The notes under the pieces: generated by a model | Database searches by the model: none | What the model saw: the letters and a program-made list of their open reading frames with translations, nothing else | What the model was told of the DNA's origin: nothing | Shown: positions 40,766-49,292 of the stretch, in pieces | Numbering within the stretch: position 1 is the stretch's first letter | Layout of the letters: every line of letters starts with the position of its first letter | Assembly (NCBI RefSeq): GCF_003319185.1 | Contig: NZ_QOHJ01000002.1 | Location: forward strand, 372,001-436,000 | Length of the DNA stretch: 64,000 nt | Source of the DNA: Blastococcus sp. TF02A-30 | Lineage (GTDB): Bacteria > Actinomycetota > Actinomycetes > Mycobacteriales > Geodermatophilaceae | Direction of reading: 5' to 3' | Program-made: the position numbers and the translations under genes

Positions 40766-41272
40766 TCAGGCTATGCCAAGACTCCTCCAGCGCAGTGACA
40801 TCGCCTGCTCGGAGACGTTGAAGCTGAGCGCTGAGAGCGGGACGCCAAGGTGTTGACGCTTGCGTACCTCGTCTTCTGGCATTAGAAGTGCGGCGGCGAA
40901 GCGGTTCGCGTAAATCTCAGCGGGATCGACTCCCGCTGCTGCAAGCGTGCTACGGAAGTCGACGAACTCGAATGCTGAGGCAGGCTCTACGCCTGAGGTG
41001 TTGTAGACGAAGTGGCCAAGCTCATGCGCGCAAGTGAACCGCTGACGGACGGGCGCGTCACTACGGTTGAGGTCAATAACCGTTTCCCCATGCGAACGCC
41101 TTAAGGTTCCGGACACGTCAAGATCCATGTCGCTAACAAAGACTTGGATACCCAGCTCTCGAGCGATCCAAATGGGGTCGATCGGGATTGCTAGTCGTCC
41201 GGTCTCGTCCGCCCAGTAATTCAGCAGTACGTCCTGGGCGTCCTTCGCTGCGTCGCGCAGGCGAGTCCTCAC
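40766..41272 (-). CDS. ImmA/IrrE-family metallopeptidase
   Basis: Zinc peptidase-like protein of 168 residues. TCAHELGHFVYN has the HExxH site, and IDLNRSDAPVRQRF and EIYANRFAAALLMPEDEV are the flanking family signatures (the latter with the third ligand region). ImmA cleaves phage-type repressors and IrrE signals DNA damage. There is no XRE repressor gene adjacent, which is unusual. The GTG start overlaps the stop of a seven-codon reading frame beginning with ATG at 41292, perhaps for coupling. Lower GC than neighbours. Likely the sensor part of a two-gene defence or toxin module (inference). Confidence 0.85.
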   Translation of the reverse strand: MRTRLRDAAKDAQDVLLNYWADETGRLAIPIDPIWIARELGIQVFVSDMDLDVSGTLRRSHGETVIDLNRSDAPVRQRFTCAHELGHFVYNTSGVEPASAFEFVDFRSTLAAAGVDPAEIYANRFAAALLMPEDEVRKRQHLGVPLSALSFNVSEQAMSLRWRSLGIA

Positions 41273-41698
41273 CTAGTGCCCTGATGGGTCATGGTGGTAC
41301 TCCTGACACGCTTCGGACGGACAGCCTGTTGAGCGGGTAGCGCTCTCCTACCACACTGTACTGACGAACGACGCCTCTGCGACGTCGCCTTGCGCTCGAC
41401 GGTACGCAGCGCCGGGTTGAGTCGGTTGAAACCGATAGCGGGCGGTTGGCGAGCGACCCCGTCGACGTTCAAGCCTGGGAGATGGCGTCGCCACACGGAG
41501 TCCGATCCCTCAATCACGGTTACCACCCGAGCAAACGGCTGGACCGGTCAGCTCAGCCGGCTCGGGCAGCGACCGGAACGAGCTGCCTGAGCGGCGCACC
41601 AGCGCGCGGCTGTCCCAGGGCAGGCCTCCGCGGGAACGTGGCCTCGGCTGGGCGATGCGTCGCCTGCGACCGTGTCTCTGGTGACTGCCATCCGTGCA
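41273..41698. other. Gap between ImmA/IrrE and AbiTii genes
   Basis: No convincing gene on either strand. GGTAG-N7-CTACC at 41336-41352 forms a short inverted repeat that could be an operator of the ImmA/IrrE operon. Weak reading frames with unusual composition suggest decayed sequence or a junction. Confidence 0.4.
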
Positions 41699-42703
41699 CT
41701 AGAACGGCCAGTTTGCCACGACTTGGGCCAGTCCCATCGTCCCCGCACCCGCACCGGCAGCGGCCGTGGCGTTCGTCGCGAAGGTCTTAAGCGAGCCGAG
41801 CAGGCTGTTGACAACCACCGGGTGGGGTTCCGGCTTGTCGATCTCAGCGGCAACTTGATCAAGTTGTTGTTCGGCGACTTGGCGCACAGCGTCGTCGAGT
41901 TCCGGTAGAGCGGCCCGGTATTCGTCAAGCCAAGCGCGAAGGCCGCCATCGGCCGACGCGGTGACTCCGAGCCGTTGCACGACGTCACCTGCGGCAGCGC
42001 CCGACTGGCCGCCGGAGGTGCCGTCGATGGTGGAGCCCCCGGACGCTCGGGGGGCTGTGATCGAGGTCGCGACATGGAAGTGCGGCTGCCCGCCACTCAC
42101 GGCGATGTGCAATGCCTGCGTCGCCTGGTCGGCGGTCGGTGTCTCTTGTGTTGCTGGCATGACGGCTCCCAATTCGGCGAGCAGTTCCGTCATCGCAGTA
42201 CGTACGTCGTCCAGGACGCCGGCGATCACTGACGGGCTGATGACCCAGTACAGCGCGTGGGTGTGCTGAAACGGGTTGCCACTAGCCCTGTCCATCGCTC
42301 GCGCGATGTACTCCCAGCCCGGCAGCGTTAGCTGAGGGTTCGAGTCGGAGCTGGCGGCCGACTCGTATAAGGATTGCAGGTGCCCCACACCATGGAACAG
42401 GGGCACCCGCTCACTGAGGTTTTCACGGGCGAAGTCGGGCAACATCGACCAGCCGATGGTCTGTCCGGTTATCCACGTGTTGCCAGCGGTTGCATCGGCC
42501 CGGATCTGTGCTGGCACCTTGCGGTACGGCGGGAGTTGCTCCAAGTCCTCGTAGCCACGGAGTTCGAGCGTTGCCCACGCGCGGAGCTCCGACGAGCCGG
42601 ACTCGCTGCCAAGCAGCAGGCACTTTCTCAAGAGGTCGGGGAGCGGCTGGCCTGCTAGAAGGTCGCGCTGCACCTGCCTAAGCAGGCTGTCTCCGTCTGT
42701 CAT
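41699..42703 (-). CDS. AbiTii-domain abortive-infection-like protein
   Basis: Protein of 334 residues. The N-terminal 90 residues match the AbiTii domain: LLRQVQRDLLAGQPLPDLLRK-type start, LRAWATLELRGYED, LPPYRKVPAQI. Middle part helical; the last 35 residues contain a Gly/Ala-rich hydrophobic segment (TNATAAAGAGAGTMGLAQVV) that may insert into membranes, consistent with a membrane-damaging effector. The ATG overlaps the stop of the preceding small gene (ATGA), and that gene overlaps the relaxase, so it would be made from the relaxase mRNA. Confidence 0.82.
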   Translation of the reverse strand: MTDGDSLLRQVQRDLLAGQPLPDLLRKCLLLGSESGSSELRAWATLELRGYEDLEQLPPYRKVPAQIRADATAGNTWITGQTIGWSMLPDFARENLSERVPLFHGVGHLQSLYESAASSDSNPQLTLPGWEYIARAMDRASGNPFQHTHALYWVISPSVIAGVLDDVRTAMTELLAELGAVMPATQETPTADQATQALHIAVSGGQPHFHVATSITAPRASGGSTIDGTSGGQSGAAAGDVVQRLGVTASADGGLRAWLDEYRAALPELDDAVRQVAEQQLDQVAAEIDKPEPHPVVVNSLLGSLKTFATNATAAAGAGAGTMGLAQVVANWPF

Positions 42704-42996
42704 GCGGAGATCGTCGCAGCGCGATACGACGATTCGCCTTCAGGGACGACGGGCCTTGCGGACTTGGGCCCGCACCGCTCACCCTCGGCCCACGCTGCAT
42801 TTTGGTGGTTCTCGGTGGGCCCGTCCCCGCTACCCCCGGTGGTCGGGCGGTCTTCTCCAGGCGCCGTGGATGTCGAGTGGCCTGGTTGGTCGGACGGGGG
42901 GTAGACGAGGAGCTCACGTCGCAGGCGGTAGTTCGGGCTCTTCATGGTGTCGTCAGGGCCGCCATCAGAGGACAGCTGCTCGCGGGTAGGTATCAC
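42700..42996 (-). CDS. Small coupled protein between relaxase and AbiTii
   Basis: Hydrophilic, Pro/Ser/Gly-rich protein of 98 residues without recognised family; probably disordered. Evidence that it is real is positional: its GTG overlaps the relaxase stop (GTGA) and its stop overlaps the AbiTii start (ATGA), so three genes are joined without a gap. It may be an antitoxin-like or adaptor protein for AbiTii, or only a coupling device. Confidence 0.6.
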   Translation of the reverse strand: MIPTREQLSSDGGPDDTMKSPNYRLRRELLVYPPSDQPGHSTSTAPGEDRPTTGGSGDGPTENHQNAAWAEGERCGPKSARPVVPEGESSYRAATISA

Positions 42997-45900
42997 CGCC
43001 GTTGGCGTGGCTGCGGCCGAGCCCGGACGCGAGGGGGTCGGCCTCCGAACGAGGCCCGCTCGGCTGCCTGCGCGCCATGGGTCAGCTTCTCCGATGCTGT
43101 CTCCACTGCAGACATCACGGCAACGGAAGGCCTCACCCCCGCGCCGGTGGCCGGATCGGGCAGCCGGCCGGGCGACACTGTCCGTGCCGGCACGTGAGCA
43201 TTGTCTGTCCGAGCCCGAGCTGCGTCGAAGACCTCAGACAGTGCGATGTCGGGCGCGATGCCGGTGCTGGCCACCACTCGTGTGAGGTGCGCTGGCCAAC
43301 TCGTTGACGGGACGGCGGCGATGACCTCGACGGCGCGACGGGCGGCGTGCACCTGGCCTTCGACGGTGTCCAGGCTGTCGGCGTAGACGGCGACGCGGGC
43401 GTCGATGAGCCCGCTGGCCAGGCTGGGGGAGGCCGCGAGTGCCTGACGCAGAGCGGTGGCGCCGGCCGTCTGCAGCAGCTCGGCGGGGTCCTTGCCGGCC
43501 GGGATGACGAGATGGCGGGGGTCGTCGCCGCGGGCGGTGAGCTGCCAGAAGATGCGGTGGGCGGCCTGCTGTCCGGCCTGGTCGGAGTCCGTGGCGACGA
43601 TGATGCCGGGCTTCCCGTCGCCGAGGAATGGGCGTAGCGCCTCGGCCTGCGCGTCGGTGAAGGCCGTGCCCAGTGGGGCGATGCCGACGTAGTCACCCTC
43701 GCCGGCGAAGGTGACTGCCAACGCATCGAGGGGGCCCTCGACTAGGACAGGAATGGCGCCGGCGGCCAGTTCAGCAGCTCCTTCGGTCAAGCCGTAGAGC
43801 TCGCGGCCCTTGGTGAACAGGTCGGTCTCGGCAGTGTTCAGGTACTTGGGGACGGCGTGATCCTCGTCCTGGTCGGGGTTGCGGCGGCCGATCCAGCCGT
43901 GGATCTCTTCGTCGTCGCGGATGGCGAAGACGAGCCGGTCGCGGAAGCGGTCGATGACGCGGCCGGTGGAGGCGTAGCCGCCGAGGCCGGCGGCGACGAT
44001 CTCGGCGTCGGTGGCGCCGAGGCGGCGCAGGTGACTGGTCAGCGAGGTCCAGCTATCGGGTGCGTAGCCGACGGTGAACCGGTCGTCTCCCGACAGATCG
44101 GTGCCGAGCCGGTCGGTGAGGTAGGCCGGTGCCCAGGAGCCGCGGTAGCGGGCGGTGAAGAAGTCGGCTGCCTGCTGGTTGAGCTCTAGGAGGCGCTCTC
44201 GTTCAACTTCGGTGCCTTCTTCGTCAGCCCTCTCGGCTTCGGGTGGGCGACTGGCGTCGGCAGTTCGATTGTTGAGTCCTGTCGAGACGGGGTCCTCGGC
44301 AGTGGCTGGGTCGTCGCCGTCCAGCTCCTCGTGGAGAGGTTCGGTGTCGTCGGGTTCGACAAGACTGGCCAGCCATTCGTCGTCGGCAACTCCGTCGGCT
44401 GTGGGCAGGTGTTCGAGGTCGGACGACGACGTCGATGCGTGGGCGCGTGCGACGGACGCCGGGTCGATGAGCACGCGGACGCGCCACACCAGGGCGGTGG
44501 CCAGCTCGTCCGGGCGCAGTGGGTCGTCGTCGGGGTGACCGGCGCGCAGCAGGTCATGGGCGGTGGACAGCACCTGGTCGGGCTGCCAGCCGGTGTCGCC
44601 GGCAGAGGTGACGGCGGCGACCAGCGCGGGCCAGGCTGGGTCGGCGACCACCCGCTCGGCGGCTGCGGGGCCGACGACGTCGGCCAGAACCGGAGTCCAG
44701 TCCGGGCGCAGCTTCTCGGAGATGGAGGCGCCGGTGGCGGTCATCGCGGCGGGGGAGAGGTGCCCGCACAGTCGCCACCACAGCGCGGCGGCGGGCTGCT
44801 CGTCCGGCAGAGGACGTTCGGCGGCGACGGCCCGGGTGAGCGCGGTGATGTCGATGCCGGCGCGGTCGGCGGCGGCGAGCCGCTCGGCCAGGACCGGCCA
44901 GTAGGGGTCGCCGGCGATGCGTGGGTCGATGCTCTCGACGAGCGGCGCCCAACGCGCGGTGAGCGCCCGCCCATCGCCGAGCAGCCGCGTGACGCGGTCG
45001 TCGAGCACCCGCTGGGCCCGAGCGTCCGCGACGCGCGGCAACGACGGGCCGGTGGGACGGCGGTCGGCGTCGTCCACGCCGTGGGTGGTGCGCCAGACGG
45101 CGAGGTCGGCGACCAGCTCGGGATCGCGGTCGATGAGCGGACGCGCCCACGCGGGAGCGCTGGTGGGGGTCCAGGCGCGTGAACGGGCGGCGACGTCGAC
45201 GGCCGGTGAGCTGACCTGGTCGGCGGAGTTGGCGAGGTAGGCGCCCCACTCGAGGTCGTCGCCCAGCGCCTTCGGAAGCCCGGGCAGCCACGGCAGGGGG
45301 CCAGGCCCGGCCGAGTGGCGCCCGGTGGGGTCGACACGCCAATCCAGGACCGCGGCCACATCGCGTGCGTCGTGCAGACCTCGATCCGAAGCCAGGGTCT
45401 GCCGGAGGACATCGGAGGGATCACGACCGGAGACGGCGCACAGCGCCAGGTGCGCGCGCAGGACGGGGTAAGCCGCCTGCCTGGTCAGGCCCGGCATCGC
45501 CGCGTCGGCGGCGGCGTCGATGGCCTCAAGGGCGTCTTGGCCGAGGCGGTCCTCCGCGGCGGTGTTGAGCGCGTCGTAGTACCGATCTGCGGCGTGAGAG
45601 AGCAGAGCGCCGGGATCGGCCAGCGCGCGGGCCTGGCTGGTGGCCGAGGCCGGCGCGCCGTCGCGAGCGAGCACACGAGTCAAGACGTCGACGGCGGTGG
45701 GCGGCAGTAGCGCGTCGCGGGTGATCACGCTGTGCGGGTCGCCGTCCCCGGCGGTGGTGAGGAAGAGGTGGTTGGCGTGTCTGCCGCGGGTCAGGGCGAC
45801 GTAGAGCAGCTGGCGGGACTCCTCGCCGGTGGCGACGGTGTAGCAGGTGTCGGCGGTGAGGCCTTGCGCGCCGTGCACGGTGGCGGCGTAGCCGAGGCTC

Positions 45901-48599
45901 ACGTGGTCGGTGACGTAGTCGGCCGGCAGGGTGAGTCCCCGTCCGGTGCGCTGGTGGACGACGTCGAGGGCGCCGGTGTCGCGGACGGCGGCGATCGTGA
46001 ACCGGTCGCCGTTCTTGACCCAACCGGTCGCGCTGATCGGAAGGGTGCGCTCGTTGCGGCGGGTGATGACCGGATCTCCCGCGGATGCTTGCGAGGCGTC
46101 GGCGAGGGTGACCTGGGGTCCGACCGGCCCGTTCTGCTGGGCGAGGCGGTCGCGGCGCGCTCGGGTGTTCAGTTCGACGACCAGCTCGCGGGTGGGCGCC
46201 AGCATGATGGCGTCGCGGCCGGCGGCCCGGTCGGTCGACCAGGCGGTGTAGGCGTCGTCGGTGACCGCGGCCAGGTCGCCGACGTGTACCCGTCCATGGT
46301 CGATGTAGTAGGCGAGGGCGGCCGGGTCACCGTCGCGCAGCGCCAGGGACGCGGCGCCTTCGGCGTGGTCGGGGGCGCCGGTGTCAGGGTCTGTGAACCG
46401 CAGGACCTGCGAGAGGGTGACGGCACCGTGGGTGGCAGCGATGTCGCGCAGCACTCCGCCGGCGCCAATCGCGGCCAGCTGCTGGTCGTCGCCGATCAGC
46501 CGGACCGACCCGCCGGCCTCGGTGACGAACGCGAGCGCCCGGGCCAGGTCGGGAGTGCTGGCCATGCCGGCTTCGTCGATGACCACGAGGCTGTCCGGGC
46601 CGATGCGCTCGAACCAGGGCGGGACGGCGTTGCCGGTAGCCAGTGCGTGAATCAGCTTGGCGAGGGTGTCGGTGTCGCCGCCGACCTGCTCACCCAGCAC
46701 CGCCGCCGCAGCTGCCGAGGGAGCAAGGCCGACCACGTTCCCGCCGTCGGCCCGCCAGGCTGCAGTGAGCGCGCGAAGGGCGGTGGTCTTGCCGGTGCCT
46801 GCCGGGGCCAGTGCCAGTTGTACTCGGGCGCCGGAGGTGGCCAGCTCGCGGACGAGCTGCACCTGGCCGGGATTGAGTTCGACCCTATTGGCGGTGGACT
46901 CCAGCAGCGCGACGTCGACGGCCGCAGCCGGCACCACGCGTCCGTCGCGGCGTCCGGCCGCGGCGAGGATGGCCCGCTCGGCGGCGAGGATCTCGGTCGA
47001 GGTGTACAGCGTCGAGCCGGCCACGGTGTAGACCGAGCTGCCGTCCGAGCGGCGCAGCGCCGCGGGCTCGGCCACCGGCTCGCGGCTGCCCAACGGCGTC
47101 GACAGGGACAGCGCTCTGTCCACGACGGCGTCGATGGCTCGGTCGAGGTCGGTCAGCCGGATCGCAGCGGCGCGGGCCTGCCGCTCGGCCTCGGCGCGGA
47201 CGTGGTTCACCTGCCAGGTCGCGCGCGAGCTCTGCACCGTCGACAGCACGTGCTTGGCGGTCTGGTCGACCCATCCCCGCGTCGGGCGCTTCCCCTCAGG
47301 TCTGCGGCGAGGGGCGAGTGCACCGCGGAGGTAGTCGCGCAGGCCGCTCTCCCCGCCCAGCACCGCCAGCGCCTCGGTGCGCCAGGCGGCGCGCTGCTCG
47401 GCGTAGGAGCGGGGCTGGTGCTTGCGCTGTCGGGTCTCCAGGTTGGCCCGCTGCGCCAGGGACACAGCCTCTTTGGGCGTCGGCGGCCGCCCGTGATCGG
47501 CCTGGAACTGCGCCGACAGCTCCGCGCGGCGGGTGTCGATCGACGCCCGCCGCGACGACCAGAGGCTGGGCAGCTCGCCATCAACGCCGACGATCTCCCG
47601 CACCGGGCGCTTGTTCGGATCCGCGCCGGGGCGGTCGGCGAAGCGGACGCCGAGCCGCTCGGTGAGCAGGGCCTGCAAGCGGGTGTTGTACCGCTCGGAG
47701 GCGGTGACGTTGTTCTTGTAGAGCAGGCGACCGTCCAGCGCCAGCCACCGCCCGTCACGCGTCTGCACCTTGTTGCTGACGGCCACGTGGGTGTGCAGAT
47801 CCGGGTCGCCGGCGCGCGAGTCGCGATGGGTGAACGCCGCCGCGATCAGTCCGCGCACCTCCGCCTGCGCCACTCCGTTGCGGCCCGTGCGGGTGTAGGC
47901 GGCGTGGTCCTCCAACCAGGTCAGGGTGTCTGCCACCGCGTCGGCGTGCGCCTGCTCGATGACGGCTGCGACCTCTGGCGGAGCGATCGCCCACAGCGTG
48001 GAGACGCTCTTGACCGGGCTGAACGTCAGGTCGTACCCGGCGACCGCGGTGGTCGCCTGCCGGGACATGCGCGCCAGATGGCCGGACAGCTCGCGGGCGT
48101 CGGCGGGCGGACGGCCGTAGGTCTCGACGAACATCGTCGTCGCCAGCTCGGTGCGGATGCGGGCTCGTTCGTCGGCCGGCACGGGGGTGTCGGCGGGCAG
48201 GCCGAGCGCGGTGTTGCGGTCGCGGAACGCCCCGGCCGAGCGGCGGTGGAACATGTTGGCCTGCTCGTGAATGCGGTAGGGCGCGCCCAGGCGGCTGGCC
48301 TGATCGACCTGCTGCGGGTCCTTGCCCGCGAGCTGCGCGGCGCGCTCGATCTGATCGGCGTTCGGGTGCCGCCCCTCCCCGAACAGCGCGACCATCTGCG
48401 CCCCGGTGACCCGGTCACCAACCGGAAAATCGGGCACGGCGGCAAGCCCGCGTCCCATCCAGACGCCCGGAGCCTCACCCTTCTCGGTGTAGTAGTCACC
48501 CAGGTTGTCGAACCCGCGGGTGGTCGCGTCGTGCGCCGCCACCTGACGGGTCAGATACGTGTATCCGTCCCCCGCGGTGAGCTTGTGCAGCGTCATCAC
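42993..48599 (-). CDS. traA: MobF relaxase-helicase with C-terminal DnaG-like primase domain
   Basis: Very large transfer enzyme of 1868 residues. Residues 1-300: TrwC-type relaxase, with N-terminal tyrosines (Y13, Y15, and Y36/Y37) as candidate nucleophiles and the metal-binding triad His258, His269, His271 in THRDSR and DLHTHVAVSN. Residues 570-1000: RecD-like helicase, Walker A APAGTGKTT at 598-606, and VIDEAGM as Walker B. Residues 1467-1780: DnaG-like core (FTARYRGS, FRDRLVFAI, VPKYLNTAET) with a Toprim fold, Glu1621 in VEGPLDA and Asp1671/Asp1673 in ATDSDQAG. The primase zinc finger is absent. It would nick at oriT, unwind and prime the strand in the recipient. It is about twice the length of TrwC. 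Confidence 0.93.
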   Translation of the reverse strand: MMTLHKLTAGDGYTYLTRQVAAHDATTRGFDNLGDYYTEKGEAPGVWMGRGLAAVPDFPVGDRVTGAQMVALFGEGRHPNADQIERAAQLAGKDPQQVDQASRLGAPYRIHEQANMFHRRSAGAFRDRNTALGLPADTPVPADERARIRTELATTMFVETYGRPPADARELSGHLARMSRQATTAVAGYDLTFSPVKSVSTLWAIAPPEVAAVIEQAHADAVADTLTWLEDHAAYTRTGRNGVAQAEVRGLIAAAFTHRDSRAGDPDLHTHVAVSNKVQTRDGRWLALDGRLLYKNNVTASERYNTRLQALLTERLGVRFADRPGADPNKRPVREIVGVDGELPSLWSSRRASIDTRRAELSAQFQADHGRPPTPKEAVSLAQRANLETRQRKHQPRSYAEQRAAWRTEALAVLGGESGLRDYLRGALAPRRRPEGKRPTRGWVDQTAKHVLSTVQSSRATWQVNHVRAEAERQARAAAIRLTDLDRAIDAVVDRALSLSTPLGSREPVAEPAALRRSDGSSVYTVAGSTLYTSTEILAAERAILAAAGRRDGRVVPAAAVDVALLESTANRVELNPGQVQLVRELATSGARVQLALAPAGTGKTTALRALTAAWRADGGNVVGLAPSAAAAAVLGEQVGGDTDTLAKLIHALATGNAVPPWFERIGPDSLVVIDEAGMASTPDLARALAFVTEAGGSVRLIGDDQQLAAIGAGGVLRDIAATHGAVTLSQVLRFTDPDTGAPDHAEGAASLALRDGDPAALAYYIDHGRVHVGDLAAVTDDAYTAWSTDRAAGRDAIMLAPTRELVVELNTRARRDRLAQQNGPVGPQVTLADASQASAGDPVITRRNERTLPISATGWVKNGDRFTIAAVRDTGALDVVHQRTGRGLTLPADYVTDHVSLGYAATVHGAQGLTADTCYTVATGEESRQLLYVALTRGRHANHLFLTTAGDGDPHSVITRDALLPPTAVDVLTRVLARDGAPASATSQARALADPGALLSHAADRYYDALNTAAEDRLGQDALEAIDAAADAAMPGLTRQAAYPVLRAHLALCAVSGRDPSDVLRQTLASDRGLHDARDVAAVLDWRVDPTGRHSAGPGPLPWLPGLPKALGDDLEWGAYLANSADQVSSPAVDVAARSRAWTPTSAPAWARPLIDRDPELVADLAVWRTTHGVDDADRRPTGPSLPRVADARAQRVLDDRVTRLLGDGRALTARWAPLVESIDPRIAGDPYWPVLAERLAAADRAGIDITALTRAVAAERPLPDEQPAAALWWRLCGHLSPAAMTATGASISEKLRPDWTPVLADVVGPAAAERVVADPAWPALVAAVTSAGDTGWQPDQVLSTAHDLLRAGHPDDDPLRPDELATALVWRVRVLIDPASVARAHASTSSSDLEHLPTADGVADDEWLASLVEPDDTEPLHEELDGDDPATAEDPVSTGLNNRTADASRPPEAERADEEGTEVERERLLELNQQAADFFTARYRGSWAPAYLTDRLGTDLSGDDRFTVGYAPDSWTSLTSHLRRLGATDAEIVAAGLGGYASTGRVIDRFRDRLVFAIRDDEEIHGWIGRRNPDQDEDHAVPKYLNTAETDLFTKGRELYGLTEGAAELAAGAIPVLVEGPLDALAVTFAGEGDYVGIAPLGTAFTDAQAEALRPFLGDGKPGIIVATDSDQAGQQAAHRIFWQLTARGDDPRHLVIPAGKDPAELLQTAGATALRQALAASPSLASGLIDARVAVYADSLDTVEGQVHAARRAVEVIAAVPSTSWPAHLTRVVASTGIAPDIALSEVFDAARARTDNAHVPARTVSPGRLPDPATGAGVRPSVAVMSAVETASEKLTHGAQAAERASFGGRPPRVRARPQPRQRR

Positions 48600-48817
48600 G
48601 ACCCGACAGTCGCGAGCACCTCTGCCACGGTCCGGCCGCGCGAAGCATCGACAAGGGGCGGTTCGGGCCGTGATGCATGAGGTGTGTCAGGTCGCAGAGG
48701 GTGGGGTGACGCCTGCTCTGGTCGCCGGGCTGCTGGGGTGACGCTCAGGTCGGCAGCCGTGTCATGAGGCCGTGTGACGATCCGGGCGTTCGGTCAGCTG
48801 GGCGAGCGGAGGAAGCG
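48600..48817. other. Candidate oriT region
   Basis: Non-coding interval between the divergent relaxase gene and a small DNA-binding-like gene, a usual oriT place. It contains two direct copies of TGGGGTGACGC, at 48702-48712 and 48734-48744, 32 bp apart (three helical turns). A nick site cannot be told from sequence alone. Antisense long frames across it are shadows. Confidence 0.45.
48702..48744 (+). repeat. Direct repeat TGGGGTGACGC x2
   Basis: Two perfect 11-bp copies with 21 bp between them. The same 11-mer occurs inverted at 26987, at the other end of the conjugation block. Confidence 0.6.
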
Positions 48818-49132
48818 GTGGCCAGAACGGTGGGTCGACAGGCGGCAGCACTGACGAAGGCGCGGGAGCGACGACGGGCGTTGGACGCCGCCCGCGATGA
48901 GCACGACCGTCGGGTCGAGGAGGCGACGGCGGAGGCGTTGGTGGCCCTGGAGGCGCGAAGCGAGGCGGAGCAGGCCCTGGCAGTGGCGACGGCGGCACTC
49001 GGCGAGACGCTCCGTACCTTGCTCGCCGAGGACGTGTCCGCAGAGCGAGCGGCCGCGTTGCTGGAGCTGGACCCCGCCGAGGTTCGGCGGCTGACGAAGA
49101 CGACCGACCGACCGGCGGCCGCAGCCAAGTGA
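48818..49132 (+). CDS. Small helical accessory protein next to relaxase
   Basis: About 104 residues, highly charged and helical. LTKARERRRALDAARDEHDRR suggests a coiled coil or basic helix, and AERAAALLELDPAEVRRLTK at the C-terminus looks like a helix-turn-helix-type turn. GTG start with GGAGGA 5 bp upstream. Such small genes opposite MobF relaxases often encode relaxosome accessory proteins that bind oriT; here the GGGTGACGC repeats lie directly upstream. Confidence 0.65.
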   Translation: MARTVGRQAAALTKARERRRALDAARDEHDRRVEEATAEALVALEARSEAEQALAVATAALGETLRTLLAEDVSAERAAALLELDPAEVRRLTKTTDRPAAAAK

Positions 49133-49249
49133 CGCGAAATCGACCGAAGTGACTCCAGTGGTCCTCCCCGTGGAGCGGACGAGGATCCGCTGTGACGGCT
49201 GGCGGAGTCGCGGCGCTTCGAGGCGGCTCAACCAGAGGTGGCGGCCAGT

Positions 49250-49266
49250 CCTACACGCGCTAGTAG
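49250..49266 (-). promoter_or_regulatory. BlaI-like palindrome before the DUF6153 gene
   Basis: Minus-strand reading: CTACTA, seven bases, TAGG; equally CCTA-N7-TAGTAG on the plus strand. It lies 27 bp before the DUF6153 ATG. Identical in half-sites to the copy before the short M23 gene, 36 kb away. Confidence 0.55.
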
Positions 49267-49292
49267 CCTGGCTTCATTCCTTGGGGGGTGGC

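Noticed and set aside
45732-48680. A 982-codon open frame antisense to the relaxase gene
   Set aside because: Its composition is that of a GC-rich shadow (Gly/Arg/Val-rich with no domain). The relaxase on the other strand has clear catalytic motifs throughout.
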